Shown: positions 39,300 to 48,798 of the stretch, piece after piece
Position numbering within the stretch: position 1 is the stretch's first letter
How the letters are laid out: every line of letters starts with the position of its first letter
Assembly (NCBI GenBank): GCA_002290645.2
Contig: NMOS02000002.1
Span: 1 to 64,000, forward strand
Direction of reading: 5' to 3'
Origin: Candidatus Aquirickettsiella gammari
GTDB lineage: Bacteria > Pseudomonadota > Gammaproteobacteria > Diplorickettsiales > Diplorickettsiaceae
Length of the DNA stretch: 64,000 bases
The notes under the pieces: model-generated
Database searches by the model: none
Told to the model about the DNA's origin: nothing
The model's input: only the letters and a program-made list of their open reading frames with translations
Made by a program: the position numbers and the translations under genes

Positions 39300-41144
39300 T
39301 TACGCTTTAACCTCTAAATCTTCAGATTTTGGGTGCATGCCGATAAACATATTTTCACGTAATTCTTCCCTCGAAAGTAATGGTGATAAATCTTCAAGGG
39401 GAGGAGAAATAATAGAACCATCTTTTTGCAAAGCAAGTGATAATTTTGGAAAAAATAATTGTTCCGGATGGGTAAAAACTTCACAAATAACGGGCCCCGG
39501 TAGATCTTGTATTTTTGGCATGATAGATTCAAGATCCTCCCAGGTCCTAATCTTAAACGAAGGGATGCCAAATGCTTCGGCAAGGGCTGAAAAATTCGGA
39601 CAACTCACACCTGATTTTTTATTTGTCCCAACATATCTCCCTGAAAATAAAGCTTTTTGAGTATGCTTAATCATGAGATAACCATCGTTGTTAAAAATAA
39701 ATATTTTTACCGCTAACTCATGGTGTACGATAGTTTGTAACTCTTGCAAGTTTAACATCATGCCACCATCGCAATTAAGACAAATAACCTCTGCACTTTT
39801 ATTGGCAAATGCCGCACCAATAGCTGCTGGGAGTGCGTAACCCATTTCTCCCAGCCCTGTCGATGTCATTAAGCGCTGTCCCTGTTTGACTTGTAATACT
39901 TGGTGCGTACTTAGCAGTGCCGTCCCCATATCCGTTACAATAATTTGATTCAATTTAAAATAATGAGATAGTCTTTCTATAAAAGGATATGAATTAATAT
40001 AACCATCTTGGTCAAAATAATCATTACTTAGCACCGGGTATTTATTTTGATAAGTATTACATTGTTTTACCCAAGCAAGCTTAGCTTCTTGGGTAATTTT
40101 ATATAAGGAATTCGGTAATAAAGATAACATAGCCTGCATAAATTCTTTTGCATCCGCCCATATAGGGATACTTAGCTTCTCTCCAAATTTCTTAAGCTCG
40201 TCTAAATCTATATCAACTACAGCGAGTTTGGCTGTTCTAATAAATTCATTAAGATCATATCCAATTTGAGGAATGGCAAGACGAGTCCCTATTGCCAAAA
40301 GAAAATCACAATTTTGTAAAATAAAATTAGCCGCTCTTTGACCATAAATTCCTGCTCTACCAAAAACTAACGGGTGGTTTGATGAAATAATGTCGATACC
40401 GGCCCAAGAAACTAAAACAGGACACTGCAACAGGTCAACAAACGATTCCACCAAATTAACTGCATCTGATAAACGAATACCGTGGCCCAACCAAATTACT
40501 GGTCGCTGCGCTAAAGCTAATTCAGCCAATACACAGCTTGCGCCTGTATAAGAATCCATCATTTGCAATGCATCTGTAGATTGCGTGGAGATGACTTTAT
40601 TAAATCTACTGAGTTTAGCTTCATCAATTGGAGCGGCTTGTATATTCATTGGAAAATCTATCCAGCAAGGACCTGGTTTAGCATCCAGCGCGTAATAATA
40701 GGCGGCCTCCAGAGCTTGTAGTGTTTCATTTGGATTCAAAACCCTTACCGCATATTTTGTTACTTTGCGCACCATGGCCACTGAATCATATCCTTGAATC
40801 CCCCAAACACGTAAGGGGTTATCTTCGAGCGTAAATTTTGAATTTTCATTCCCCGATATCACTAAACAAGGAATAGAATCCATCCAGGCACTCACTACTC
40901 CTGTTACGGCATTAGTCGATCCTCCTCCGGTTGTCACTATAGCGGCAGATAATGTTCCGCAAATACGATAATAGGCTTGTGCGGCCATACAAGCGGCCTG
41001 CTCATGATGAACACAGATGATAGTCGTGAAACCTCTGGAAGTTATTGAATCAAATAGTTGCGCATTTCCTGCTCCAACAATGCCAAATACATAGCGGATT
41101 CCCTTTTTAGTCAAAAAGTCAGCTATAAGTTCACTGGTTTTCAT
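39300..41144 (-). CDS. ThDP-dependent acetolactate-synthase-like enzyme in sugar locus
   Basis: This 614-residue ThDP enzyme has the three-domain AHAS/pyruvate-oxidase fold. The cofactor-activating Glu is in VHHEQAACMAAQAYYR. The ThDP/metal site is CDGGMMLNLQELQTI with NNDGY, and the central domain has PVIWLGHGIRLS. The family includes YerE of Yersinia, which moves a two-carbon unit from pyruvate to a CDP-4-keto-3,6-dideoxysugar. The same CDP-sugar pathway is encoded upstream here. It lies 45 bp downstream of the aldolase gene. The actual donor 2-oxo acid (pyruvate or 4-hydroxy-2-oxovalerate) and acceptor are inferred, not shown. Confidence 0.8.
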   Translation of the reverse strand: MKTSELIADFLTKKGIRYVFGIVGAGNAQLFDSITSRGFTTIICVHHEQAACMAAQAYYRICGTLSAAIVTTGGGSTNAVTGVVSAWMDSIPCLVISGNENSKFTLEDNPLRVWGIQGYDSVAMVRKVTKYAVRVLNPNETLQALEAAYYYALDAKPGPCWIDFPMNIQAAPIDEAKLSRFNKVISTQSTDALQMMDSYTGASCVLAELALAQRPVIWLGHGIRLSDAVNLVESFVDLLQCPVLVSWAGIDIISSNHPLVFGRAGIYGQRAANFILQNCDFLLAIGTRLAIPQIGYDLNEFIRTAKLAVVDIDLDELKKFGEKLSIPIWADAKEFMQAMLSLLPNSLYKITQEAKLAWVKQCNTYQNKYPVLSNDYFDQDGYINSYPFIERLSHYFKLNQIIVTDMGTALLSTHQVLQVKQGQRLMTSTGLGEMGYALPAAIGAAFANKSAEVICLNCDGGMMLNLQELQTIVHHELAVKIFIFNNDGYLMIKHTQKALFSGRYVGTNKKSGVSCPNFSALAEAFGIPSFKIRTWEDLESIMPKIQDLPGPVICEVFTHPEQLFFPKLSLALQKDGSIISPPLEDLSPLLSREELRENMFIGMHPKSEDLEVKA

Positions 41145-41189
41145 TGTCCATTTTCACCCTAAATATCCAACTAATGGAAACTCAAACTA

Positions 41190-42203
41190 TCAAGTTTTAC
41201 ATAATTTATTAGCTAAATTACTAGCGACTTCAATAATAATATCTTCTTGCCCTGCCACTATCTTACGACGGCCCAATTCAATAAAAATATCTCTCGGATC
41301 GACATTAAATTCTTTGCCAATCCGCAAAACAGGTTGTAAAAATCCAGAAAATACACCCGCAAGTCCACTGACAATACTTAATGATTTTATTGAGGGAATC
41401 TCTTCCAATAATTCTTTTTCAGCAAGATCACTGGCATCGAGCATTTTATAAAAATCAATCCCTGTATGGTAGGCTTTTCTTTCCAGGACCCCTAGCAAAA
41501 CTTCCAGTTGTGTATTGCCTGCCCCTGCGCCAAAACCCCGTGCACAAGCATCTAAAATACTCGCCCCTGATTCCACCGCCGCCAAAGAATTGGCGATAGC
41601 AAGACCTAAATTATTATGCGCATGGAACCCTATAGGAATTGACAAGCAGTCAACCAGTACTTCTACACGCGCTGTTACATCTTCCGGTAAATAATAGCCG
41701 GCTGAATCCATAAAAATAATCCCTTGTGCCCCATAAGTTTCCATCTTACTGGCTTGTTCGACTAATTCCTCTTTAGATATCATGTGCGACATCATCAACA
41801 CACCATATACCGTTTTATTTTGCTCTCGTACGAATTGTATATGTCTTTCAGTGATATCTGCTTCAGAACAATGGGTCGCAACGCGTACAATATCAACACC
41901 CAAATCAATAGCCGAACGAAGATCCTTTTCAATAGTGCCAAATCCAGGAATAATATGTATCCCCAGACGAGACTTTTTAAGGTTTCTTCTTGCTACACGC
42001 AAAGCTTCTTTATCGGTAATTTTAGATATTCCCAGTTGTAAAGAAGAAGCACCTGAACCATTTCCATGACCTACCTCCACAATAGGAATGCCGGCTGCCT
42101 CTGCGGCAATACAATATTTAGCAATTTGATCGGCACTCAACTGATGTTTTAGTGCATGATTTCCATCACGTAAAGTTGGGTCACTGATTAGGATCGAACG
42201 CAT
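41190..42203 (-). CDS. 4-hydroxy-2-oxovalerate aldolase (DmpG/MhpE family)
   Basis: This 337-residue TIM-barrel enzyme has an N-terminal DPTLRDGNHA metal/substrate motif, VEVGHGNG, the metal-binding HAHNNLGLA, and a C-terminal DmpG-like helical region. DmpG reversibly splits 4-hydroxy-2-oxovalerate into pyruvate and acetaldehyde. It works as a channelling complex with the acylating acetaldehyde dehydrogenase, whose gene overlaps it by 16 bp. No aromatic meta-cleavage genes are present. Its place in a polysaccharide locus suggests it runs towards synthesis, making the oxo acid for the ThDP enzyme. Confidence 0.9.
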   Translation of the reverse strand: MRSILISDPTLRDGNHALKHQLSADQIAKYCIAAEAAGIPIVEVGHGNGSGASSLQLGISKITDKEALRVARRNLKKSRLGIHIIPGFGTIEKDLRSAIDLGVDIVRVATHCSEADITERHIQFVREQNKTVYGVLMMSHMISKEELVEQASKMETYGAQGIIFMDSAGYYLPEDVTARVEVLVDCLSIPIGFHAHNNLGLAIANSLAAVESGASILDACARGFGAGAGNTQLEVLLGVLERKAYHTGIDFYKMLDASDLAEKELLEEIPSIKSLSIVSGLAGVFSGFLQPVLRIGKEFNVDPRDIFIELGRRKIVAGQEDIIIEVASNLANKLCKT

Positions 42204-43072
42204 AAAGATTCCATATTCAATTTACTGATTGCGTATTTTTCTGCAATTGCTAGGGCAGCACAGTTAATAATATCAAGATTTCCTGCATATGCAGGGAGAT
42301 AATCTCCCTGCCCCTTCACTTGAACAATAACAATTATTCGATTGTTTTCGATTAAAGGATTCAAAAGTACTTTGTACCCAGGAACATAACGCTGAACCGC
42401 TAATTCAACTTTTGTAACCGCTTTACAAAATGATTCCATGTTTAATTTTGTTACTTTGGAGAAAATAGTAGTTTGCATATTAATGCAGGGTTGTGCCGGA
42501 TTAAGATTTAGGATTGCTTTAGCTTCAGGCGCTCCAGAAAAAAGTCTTATCGCATACTCCGTTGTGTGGATATACTCATCTAAATTATCTCGAGTCGCGG
42601 GACCCGCACTCGAGGAAGCAATACTAGAAACGACTTCAATATACTGAATTTTAGCACCTGAGTTTGCAAGCGCATAAATAATTGGTAGTGTGGCCTGACC
42701 ACCGCAAGTTACCATATTTACATTCTGACAATGTAGAGATTCATCAATATTAATGACGGGTATGCACATTTTACCATTCTTGGCAGGAGTTAAATCAATG
42801 GTAAATTTATTGAGTTCCTTTAAAACAGGAGCATGTAGCTTATGTGCTGCCGCTGAAGTCGCATCAAAAACGATTTCACAACAATTCGGATTTTCTTGAA
42901 TATATTGAATACCCAGAGTCGAGGTATTAACGTCTAATGTACGAGCTTTTTGTATACCCTTAGATAATAAATTACGGCCAATAAATGCGCTACATTCTAA
43001 ATAGGACGATCGTAAAATTTTAATCAATAAATCTGTTCCAATGTTGCCACTTCCTAGTATTGCAACTTTCAT
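42188..43072 (-). CDS. Acylating acetaldehyde dehydrogenase (DmpF/MhpF family)
   Basis: This enzyme interconverts acetaldehyde, CoA and NAD+ with acetyl-CoA and NADH. The 294-residue protein starts KVAILGSGNIGTDL (NAD site), has DATSAAAHKLHAP, and the catalytic cysteine in VTCGGQATLP (about residue 128). Later blocks SSIASSSAGPATRDN and the C-terminal PAYAGNLDIINCAA are typical of DmpF. The frame opens with GTG at 43081; the ATG at 43072 fits the family start. It overlaps the aldolase by 16 bp. Running in reverse it would supply acetaldehyde from acetyl-CoA. Confidence 0.9.
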   Translation of the reverse strand: MKVAILGSGNIGTDLLIKILRSSYLECSAFIGRNLLSKGIQKARTLDVNTSTLGIQYIQENPNCCEIVFDATSAAAHKLHAPVLKELNKFTIDLTPAKNGKMCIPVINIDESLHCQNVNMVTCGGQATLPIIYALANSGAKIQYIEVVSSIASSSAGPATRDNLDEYIHTTEYAIRLFSGAPEAKAILNLNPAQPCINMQTTIFSKVTKLNMESFCKAVTKVELAVQRYVPGYKVLLNPLIENNRIIVIVQVKGQGDYLPAYAGNLDIINCAALAIAEKYAISKLNMESLCVRS

Positions 43073-43097
43073 TTTTTTCACTTGTAAGATATGACTA

Positions 43098-44027
43098 TTA
43101 AAAATTTATCCTTTCTTTTTCAATAACTAAAGGACGTTTCAAAACTTGATGATGGATAGATACGATATACTCACCTAATAAACCTAAAAAAACCATTTGT
43201 AATGAAAAAAAGAAAAATGAACCTATTAATATAGGCGAAAGACCTAAGGGGAATAAATTCCAAAAAAACAACTTAGCAAAAATATAAATAATAGCTATCA
43301 GCATACTCAATAAAGCCGATCCAAATCCAACAATAGAAAGTATTCTAAGTGGTAATTTTGAATACGTAGTAATTCCCAACATAGCCACATCATATAGTCG
43401 ATAAAAACTACCCGATGAAATGCCTTTTTGACGTATTGGTTGCTTAAATTGAACTTCTGCAATTTCAAAACCAATTTCTGTAATCATACCGCGAAGATAA
43501 GGATAGGGATCATTAAATTGACGCATTATATTAATGACTGATTGATCATATAAACCAAAACCAGTAAAACCGTTAATTAGTCTAAAATCCGCTATTTTAT
43601 TAGAAAATTTATAGTACATCTTACGTATAAAAAATAAAACAGAAGATTCTTCGCTTTGCGATTTAGCCCCTACAACAACCCTATATCCTTCTTCCCATTT
43701 TCTTATAAAATCACCGATTAAACTCGGAGGATCTTGAAAATCAGCGGCCATATAAATTACAGCATCTCCTCTTGCCTGTAATAGACCATAAAAAGGGGAA
43801 CGAATCCAACCAAAATTGCGTGAGTTAACAATAATTTTAACATTTCGGTCAAACTTAGCAATTGCTTTTAACAAGGTAACGGTATTATCTATAGAAGAAT
43901 TATCAATAAAAATATGCTCATAGTTATATATTTTTAATTCATTAAAATTTTTTTTAACTGTTTGGTAAATTTCTCTAATATTATCCTGCTCATTAAAACA
44001 AGGGGTTACTACGGAGATTAAAGACAT
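43098..44027 (-). CDS. GtrB-like polyprenyl-phosphate glycosyltransferase (GT2)
   Basis: This 309-residue GT2 enzyme has a cytoplasmic catalytic domain starting ISVVTPCFNEQDNI, with DNSSIDNT, the catalytic aspartates in AADFQDPP, and a QKGISSGSFYRL segment. Two C-terminal TM segments follow (about 229-252 and 262-290). This is the layout of GtrB and dolichyl-phosphate-mannose-synthase-like proteins, which load a sugar onto undecaprenyl phosphate. The gtrA-like gene in the same string supports this. The sugar cannot be read from sequence. Confidence 0.85.
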   Translation of the reverse strand: MSLISVVTPCFNEQDNIREIYQTVKKNFNELKIYNYEHIFIDNSSIDNTVTLLKAIAKFDRNVKIIVNSRNFGWIRSPFYGLLQARGDAVIYMAADFQDPPSLIGDFIRKWEEGYRVVVGAKSQSEESSVLFFIRKMYYKFSNKIADFRLINGFTGFGLYDQSVINIMRQFNDPYPYLRGMITEIGFEIAEVQFKQPIRQKGISSGSFYRLYDVAMLGITTYSKLPLRILSIVGFGSALLSMLIAIIYIFAKLFFWNLFPLGLSPILIGSFFFFSLQMVFLGLLGEYIVSIHHQVLKRPLVIEKERINF

Positions 44028-44029
44028 AT

Positions 44030-44953
44030 TTAATATACCAAAGATTTTATTTGTTCACTATGTTTCTCATTATGCAAAAAGAAAAAATTAGTCTCTAGAC
44101 TCTCTTTATTCATGATAAAAAATTCGATTAACTTCTCACCGCTAGCCGCAAAACAACGATACCCTAAACCAGCTAATAACTGAATTATTTCATTAGGGTG
44201 ATAATTAAATTTCTCAGACCATTTTCTTAACATTTCTGTAAAAATTATCGGTAGATTTTTTTTTAATGAATCCAATCCGCCTCGAAAAACGAGTAGCTCC
44301 CCCCCCTCTATATCGCATTTTATAATATCTATTGAGCTAATTTCATTTTCAAGTAAAAAATTATCCAGCGAAACAACCTTTGAAGTAATTTTTTTGCTAT
44401 TTATTCCGGATAGATTTCTTGCAGAAGCGTTTCCTGACATAATAGGGTTGAAATAAAAATCAACATCTTCATTAACATCAAGAAACCCCACATTATACGG
44501 ATGAATATTATCCACGTTATTTAGCAATATATTCTTTTTTAGCATATCGAAAGTTTGAGGGATTGGTTCAAATGCGTATATTTTAATAGTTTCTTCACGT
44601 TTTGCTGCTTGAATCGAATAAAAACCTACATGTGCACCAATATCAAAAAAAACCATATTAGGGGCCAACAATGAAAAAAAAATTTCAGCTTCTTTTTTCT
44701 CGTAAGAACTAAAATTTAAAATCTCAATCGGCGTAACCCTTTTATCTAGTTTAGTACATAGAAGTTTTATATTAAAATTTCTTAAAGTAAAGATTAAACC
44801 CTCTTCTTGTATTTCTATGTTCCATATATCTGTACTTTTTATAAATTTTGTGTATTCAAATAAATAGGAGTGAAACTCATACATTTTTTCTAAATAATTT
44901 TCTTTAGAGATTTCACCGGTTTGAAATCTCGCTCGACAAGCTATCATACTCAT
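44030..44953 (-). CDS. FkbM-family methyltransferase
   Basis: This 307-residue protein has a divergent N-terminal 100 residues. An SAM-dependent methyltransferase domain of the FkbM type follows: FFDIGAHVGFYSIQAA (motif I, about 99-114), YAFEPIPQTFDMLKKN, SLDNFL and IDIIKCDIEGGELLVFRGG. FkbM enzymes mostly O-methylate sugars or other small metabolites. It overlaps the upstream SDR gene by 41 bp and ends two bases before the GT2 gene start. It probably methylates a sugar of the polymer; this is inferred from context. Confidence 0.85.
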   Translation of the reverse strand: MSMIACRARFQTGEISKENYLEKMYEFHSYLFEYTKFIKSTDIWNIEIQEEGLIFTLRNFNIKLLCTKLDKRVTPIEILNFSSYEKKEAEIFFSLLAPNMVFFDIGAHVGFYSIQAAKREETIKIYAFEPIPQTFDMLKKNILLNNVDNIHPYNVGFLDVNEDVDFYFNPIMSGNASARNLSGINSKKITSKVVSLDNFLLENEISSIDIIKCDIEGGELLVFRGGLDSLKKNLPIIFTEMLRKWSEKFNYHPNEIIQLLAGLGYRCFAASGEKLIEFFIMNKESLETNFFFLHNEKHSEQIKSLVY

Positions 44954-46010
44954 AAAAACTCCTAACAGTTTTTAAAAATCCTTCTTCAATAGTAACCTGA
45001 GGTTGCCACCCAAGCGCTATAATTTTACTAATATCTGGACAATTTTTTGAAATTTTACTCTTTCTATAATTAGAGGATAAAGTTCTATTTTTTTTTATTA
45101 TTTTTAATTTTTTTTCGGAAAATAATTTTTGCAAGCGAATAGCTAAATCCATGATGCTTAAACAACAATAAGGATTACCTATATTATAGGCCTGCAAATT
45201 CTCTCCTTTTAACAATAAAGTAAAAAAACCCAAGGTAGCATCTGATAAATAACAAAACGCTCTTACCGCTTCACCTGTACCATAGATAGTAATATCTCTA
45301 TCATAAAAAATATCAGCGACAAAATCCGCATAAACTCTACCATCCTCTAAGCTCATACCTGGACCATAAACATGAAAAGGACGAGCTATGTTAATAGGTA
45401 GTTTATATTGATAGGCATATGAAATACACATATTTTCTCCCATCCTTTTACTTTCTGAATAACAAGATCTTATATGAGTAGGGTCAATATAACCGTAATT
45501 ACTTTCACTAGTAGGAATCTGAGTTGGAGCAACTTCTCCGTATACTTCCCCCGAGCTAAAGTATAAAAATCTTTCAATTTTATGAGCTTTAGCCAGTTCC
45601 AATAAATTATATGTCCCTAAAACATTAGCTGCAAGTGTTCCGACAGGATCAATACCATAATATTTTGGACTAGCTTGACTTGCCGCATGGATAACATAAT
45701 CTATTTTAGTCGGCAGGTTAATTGCCTGACAAACATCTTGAAAACAAAATTTTAAATCACTTCTATTTAAATGAGGAACAAAACGATGTAGGGTTTTATC
45801 TTTATTTCTAGCGAGCCCAATAACATTGATATTAGATTTTCTAACATCATTTAAATAAAGAATGGTTTCTATCATATAAGCAGGCAAAAACCCATTGGCC
45901 CCCGCCACTAAAATAGTTTTATTGTAAAGTTTATCCCAAGCCAAATCAGCGTTGACGATATATTTTATGTCATTCTCTATAATTTCCCTATTTATCAAAA
46001 CAAACCTCAT
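44913..46010 (-). CDS. Extended SDR (NAD-dependent epimerase/dehydratase family)
   Basis: This 365-residue extended SDR starts with an unusual extra N-terminal 30 residues. The cofactor loop ILVAGANGFLPAYM lacks the usual third glycine. The catalytic serine and YxxxK are visible (FSSGEVYGE; CYSESKRMGEN), and RPFHVYGPG is typical of UDP/dTDP/CDP-sugar epimerases and reductases. Given the CDP-sugar genes upstream, it may reduce or epimerise the CDP-3,6-dideoxy-4-ketosugar or its branched product (YerF-like role), but this is a guess. GAGG six bases before a TTG at codon 5 makes that an alternative start. Confidence 0.75.
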   Translation of the reverse strand: MRFVLINREIIENDIKYIVNADLAWDKLYNKTILVAGANGFLPAYMIETILYLNDVRKSNINVIGLARNKDKTLHRFVPHLNRSDLKFCFQDVCQAINLPTKIDYVIHAASQASPKYYGIDPVGTLAANVLGTYNLLELAKAHKIERFLYFSSGEVYGEVAPTQIPTSESNYGYIDPTHIRSCYSESKRMGENMCISYAYQYKLPINIARPFHVYGPGMSLEDGRVYADFVADIFYDRDITIYGTGEAVRAFCYLSDATLGFFTLLLKGENLQAYNIGNPYCCLSIMDLAIRLQKLFSEKKLKIIKKNRTLSSNYRKSKISKNCPDISKIIALGWQPQVTIEEGFLKTVRSFYEYDSLSSEISNR

Positions 46011-46014
46011 ATAA

Positions 46015-46464
46015 TTAATTACGATAACTCTTACTGTAATATTTTTTTCCTGAATTTAATTTTGAAAATAAAATTGATTCATCTGTATATTTATTCAAAA
46101 AAATACTTCTATTTAAAAAAAAGGCAATGCATGAGATTGGAACTGTGGCAACGAACCCTGATAAGTAAAAATTTATAGTATATAAACTAATTACTTTAAT
46201 AAATCCCACATTCAAACCATATAAAAACATATAAACAAGAATAAATTTAAAAAATATACTAAAACTATTGTTCGCAAATACAATTCTTCCCGTTGTCACA
46301 AAATTAAATACCATACCTAAACAAGTCGCTAAAAAGCTTGCTAAAAAATAACGTGCCCCCATAAAAATTAATAAAACATAAATAGAATAACCAAAAAAAG
46401 TATTGATGCACCCTACCAGCAAGAAACGTATAAATTGTTTCTTAGTTGAGATAGTTTCGTTCAT
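46015..46464 (-). CDS. GtrA-family flippase
   Basis: This 149-residue protein has four TM segments (about 10-28, 35-54, 75-95 and 101-123), with the GtrA-typical start QFIRFLLVGCINTFFGYSIYVLL and ending in a basic tail. GtrA proteins are thought to flip undecaprenyl-phosphate-linked sugars to the periplasm. Its start shares one base with the stop of the RfbH-like gene. With the GtrB-like enzyme at 43.1-44.0 kb it suggests a periplasmic glycosylation module. Confidence 0.88.
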   Translation of the reverse strand: MNETISTKKQFIRFLLVGCINTFFGYSIYVLLIFMGARYFLASFLATCLGMVFNFVTTGRIVFANNSFSIFFKFILVYMFLYGLNVGFIKVISLYTINFYLSGFVATVPISCIAFFLNRSIFLNKYTDESILFSKLNSGKKYYSKSYRN

Positions 46465-47687
46465 TAAGATAAAACAGAGGCTCGCACCTGAGTTTCGCTA
46501 AATTCTTCAAATGTATTATAAATATGAGCCATCATGTCTACTGTTACCCCGTGATGACAAGCTATTAAAATCCCCCCCCTCATTACTTGATCGGCATTAG
46601 GGTATCCGGCAATCGATGCACGATGTTCTATTTGACTAAACCCAGGTTGTCGTAGAATATTACCAGTAAAAATAGTTCTAGTTTGAATGTTTCTCTGCTC
46701 GAGGAAAATTTGTAAATCCTTACGCTTAAAAGGCGCACTATCTCTAACAATAAGGGGAAAAGCCAACCAAGCCGTTTTTGAAAAAATTAATTGTTTAGGC
46801 AAAATAAACCAATCTTCGTAACTTGAAAAAAAGTTTATATGCGCCTTAAATACTTCTTCGCGCCGTTTGATATTATCATTTAACTTACTCAATTGAACCA
46901 GACCAAATGCAGCTCCCATCTCGGATGGTTCTAAATTATAACCTATAGTTTCGAAAATAAATTTTTCATCATATTCAATTCCATCTATCTTAGTATGAAA
47001 TCTATGATCAATTGTTTCTGACTCGAGAAATAACGATGAGCTTCTTCCCCAACTACGTAACAATTTTGCTCGTTCAGCAAATTGTAAATTATTAACACAC
47101 AGCATTCCTCCATTTCCAGCGCAATTAATAATATGAGAGCCATAAAAACTAGTTGTACTAATATCTGAATAATAACCACTAGTATTCCCATTAATAGTGG
47201 CGCCCAAAGTGTCACAAGAATCTTCAATCACTAAAAGACCGTATTTATTAGCTATTTCACGTATTTTTTCCCAGTTAGGCAGATTACCTAATAAATTTGG
47301 GATCACTAATGCCTTTGTTTTAGGAGACAGCATGTTCTCAATTTGATCAACATCAATATTGAATGTATTAGGCTCTATATCAATAAAAGCAGGAATTAAT
47401 CCATTCTTTACTAAAGGAGCTACGGTTGTTGAAAAGGTTAACACGGGAGTAATCACTTCGGAAGCTTCTGGCAATTCTAATAACTCAATCGCCAAATAAT
47501 TTGCCGAAGAACCTGAATTGAGCATTATTCCAAATTTTTTATTAAATAGCTGCGCTATTTTTTCTTCCATTTCTCGAACATGTTTTCCCATTTGTGTTGA
47601 ACTACGTAATACTGAAACAACCGCCGCGATCTCATCTTCACCATGTACAGTTTTTCCATAAGGCACATGTAAAAAATTCTCATTCAT
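46464..47687 (-). CDS. rfbH: CDP-4-keto-6-deoxyglucose 3-dehydrase-like (RfbH/ColD-type), no Fe-S cysteines
   Basis: This 407-residue DegT/DnrJ-fold protein has the diagnostic His in place of the PLP-binding Lys (TSFYGSHIINCAGNGG, near residue 185). That marks a C3 deoxygenating dehydrase, not an aminotransferase. In Yersinia E1/RfbH a cysteine cluster for a 2Fe-2S centre follows the WGR motif. Here that stretch reads SWGRSSSLFLESETI and has no cysteine. The enzyme may therefore work like ColD, which needs glutamate and no reductase; no rfbI gene was found. GGAAG six bases before the ATG supports the start. It overlaps rfbG by four bases. Confidence 0.82.
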   Translation of the reverse strand: MNENFLHVPYGKTVHGEDEIAAVVSVLRSSTQMGKHVREMEEKIAQLFNKKFGIMLNSGSSANYLAIELLELPEASEVITPVLTFSTTVAPLVKNGLIPAFIDIEPNTFNIDVDQIENMLSPKTKALVIPNLLGNLPNWEKIREIANKYGLLVIEDSCDTLGATINGNTSGYYSDISTTSFYGSHIINCAGNGGMLCVNNLQFAERAKLLRSWGRSSSLFLESETIDHRFHTKIDGIEYDEKFIFETIGYNLEPSEMGAAFGLVQLSKLNDNIKRREEVFKAHINFFSSYEDWFILPKQLIFSKTAWLAFPLIVRDSAPFKRKDLQIFLEQRNIQTRTIFTGNILRQPGFSQIEHRASIAGYPNADQVMRGGILIACHHGVTVDMMAHIYNTFEEFSETQVRASVLS

Positions 47688-48781
47688 TGATAACTTCCTT
47701 GAGTTACATTATCTAATTTTAAATTACTTATCTCGTCAACATATTTGCTAATTTGATGTATTGTTATATCACGCATGTCTTGTCGCTCTTGATAAGCAAG
47801 ATACCAATCTACTGTTTCCTTGAGACCTCGATCAATATTCCATATCGGTCTCCAACCTAAGTATTTCTTTGCCTTTGAGCAATCCAATTGTAAAATACTT
47901 GCTTCCATTGGACATTGATCTTCATCTAAAATCCAACCCATGGAGCTATTCCAAATTTTAAGTATATAATCGGCAATCCAACTTACTGATTTAACATTCT
48001 CTTCATCTGGACCAAAATTCCAACTTTCAGCATAAGAGCCAGATGAAGGAGAATTATATAGCGCTTGCGCAAGCATCATATACCCATACAAAGGTTCTAA
48101 AACATATTGCCAGGGACGTAAAGCGTGAGGATAGCGTAGTAAAATATTTTTTCTCTCAATACATGCATTGATAATGTCGGGAACCAGGCGATTCTTCGCC
48201 CAATCCCCTCCCCCAATCACATTGCCAGCTCTCACTGTCGCGATACCAATCTCTTGCTTTTCAAAATAAGCACTACGATAGCTTTGTGTAACAAGTTCAG
48301 AACAAGCCTTACTGTTACTATACGGATCATAACCACCTAATCTATCATTCTCATGATACCCTCGATTGAGTGATTTATTTTCATAGCATTTGTCACTGGT
48401 TACATTGATTAATACTTTTACCGAATCACTTAAGCGAGCCGCTTCTAAAATATTGACTGTGCCCATCACATTAGTTGTGTAGGTTTCCAAAGGGGCTACG
48501 TAGGAATAACGAACTAGCGATTGCGCAGCCATATGAATAATAATTTCAGGCTGATACTTTTTTAAAGTCGTTTGGAGAGCCTGAAAATCGCACACATCTC
48601 CTAGTAGGCTAACCATTCCTTTGCGAAGCTGGGTTATTTCAAAAAGATTGGGTTGTGTCGGTGGTGCCCGTGAAAAACCAACTAGTTCAACCCCTAGTGA
48701 TTGTAGCCATAAAGAAAGCCAGCTTCCTTTGAATCCAGTATGGCCTGTAATGAGTACTTTTTTTCCTTGCCAAAATTCCAT
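47684..48781 (-). CDS. rfbG: CDP-glucose 4,6-dehydratase
   Basis: RfbG turns CDP-glucose into CDP-4-keto-6-deoxyglucose with bound NAD+. The 365-residue extended SDR starts MEFWQGKKVLITGHTGFKGSW, typical of RfbG. It has HMAAQSLVRYSY, TSDKCYEN, DPYSNSKACSE (YxxxK) and RAGNVIGGGDWAKNRLVPD, then RPWQYVLEPLYGY. The longest frame begins with TTG at 48808; the ATG at 48781 is chosen because it aligns with the family start and leaves a 17-bp gap after rfbF. Confidence 0.95.
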   Translation of the reverse strand: MEFWQGKKVLITGHTGFKGSWLSLWLQSLGVELVGFSRAPPTQPNLFEITQLRKGMVSLLGDVCDFQALQTTLKKYQPEIIIHMAAQSLVRYSYVAPLETYTTNVMGTVNILEAARLSDSVKVLINVTSDKCYENKSLNRGYHENDRLGGYDPYSNSKACSELVTQSYRSAYFEKQEIGIATVRAGNVIGGGDWAKNRLVPDIINACIERKNILLRYPHALRPWQYVLEPLYGYMMLAQALYNSPSSGSYAESWNFGPDEENVKSVSWIADYILKIWNSSMGWILDEDQCPMEASILQLDCSKAKKYLGWRPIWNIDRGLKETVDWYLAYQERQDMRDITIHQISKYVDEISNLKLDNVTQGSYQ

Positions 48782-48798
48782 ATCTAACCCGCTAAATG

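Noticed and set aside
39300-41144. Calling the ThDP enzyme a housekeeping acetolactate synthase (ilvB/ilvG)
   Set aside because: There is no small regulatory subunit gene next to it, and its neighbours are sugar-nucleotide and aldolase genes, so a polysaccharide role fits better.
41190-43072. Interpreting the aldolase and acetaldehyde dehydrogenase as an aromatic meta-cleavage pathway
   Set aside because: No ring-cleavage dioxygenase, hydrolase or hydratase is present; the pair is embedded in a polysaccharide locus.
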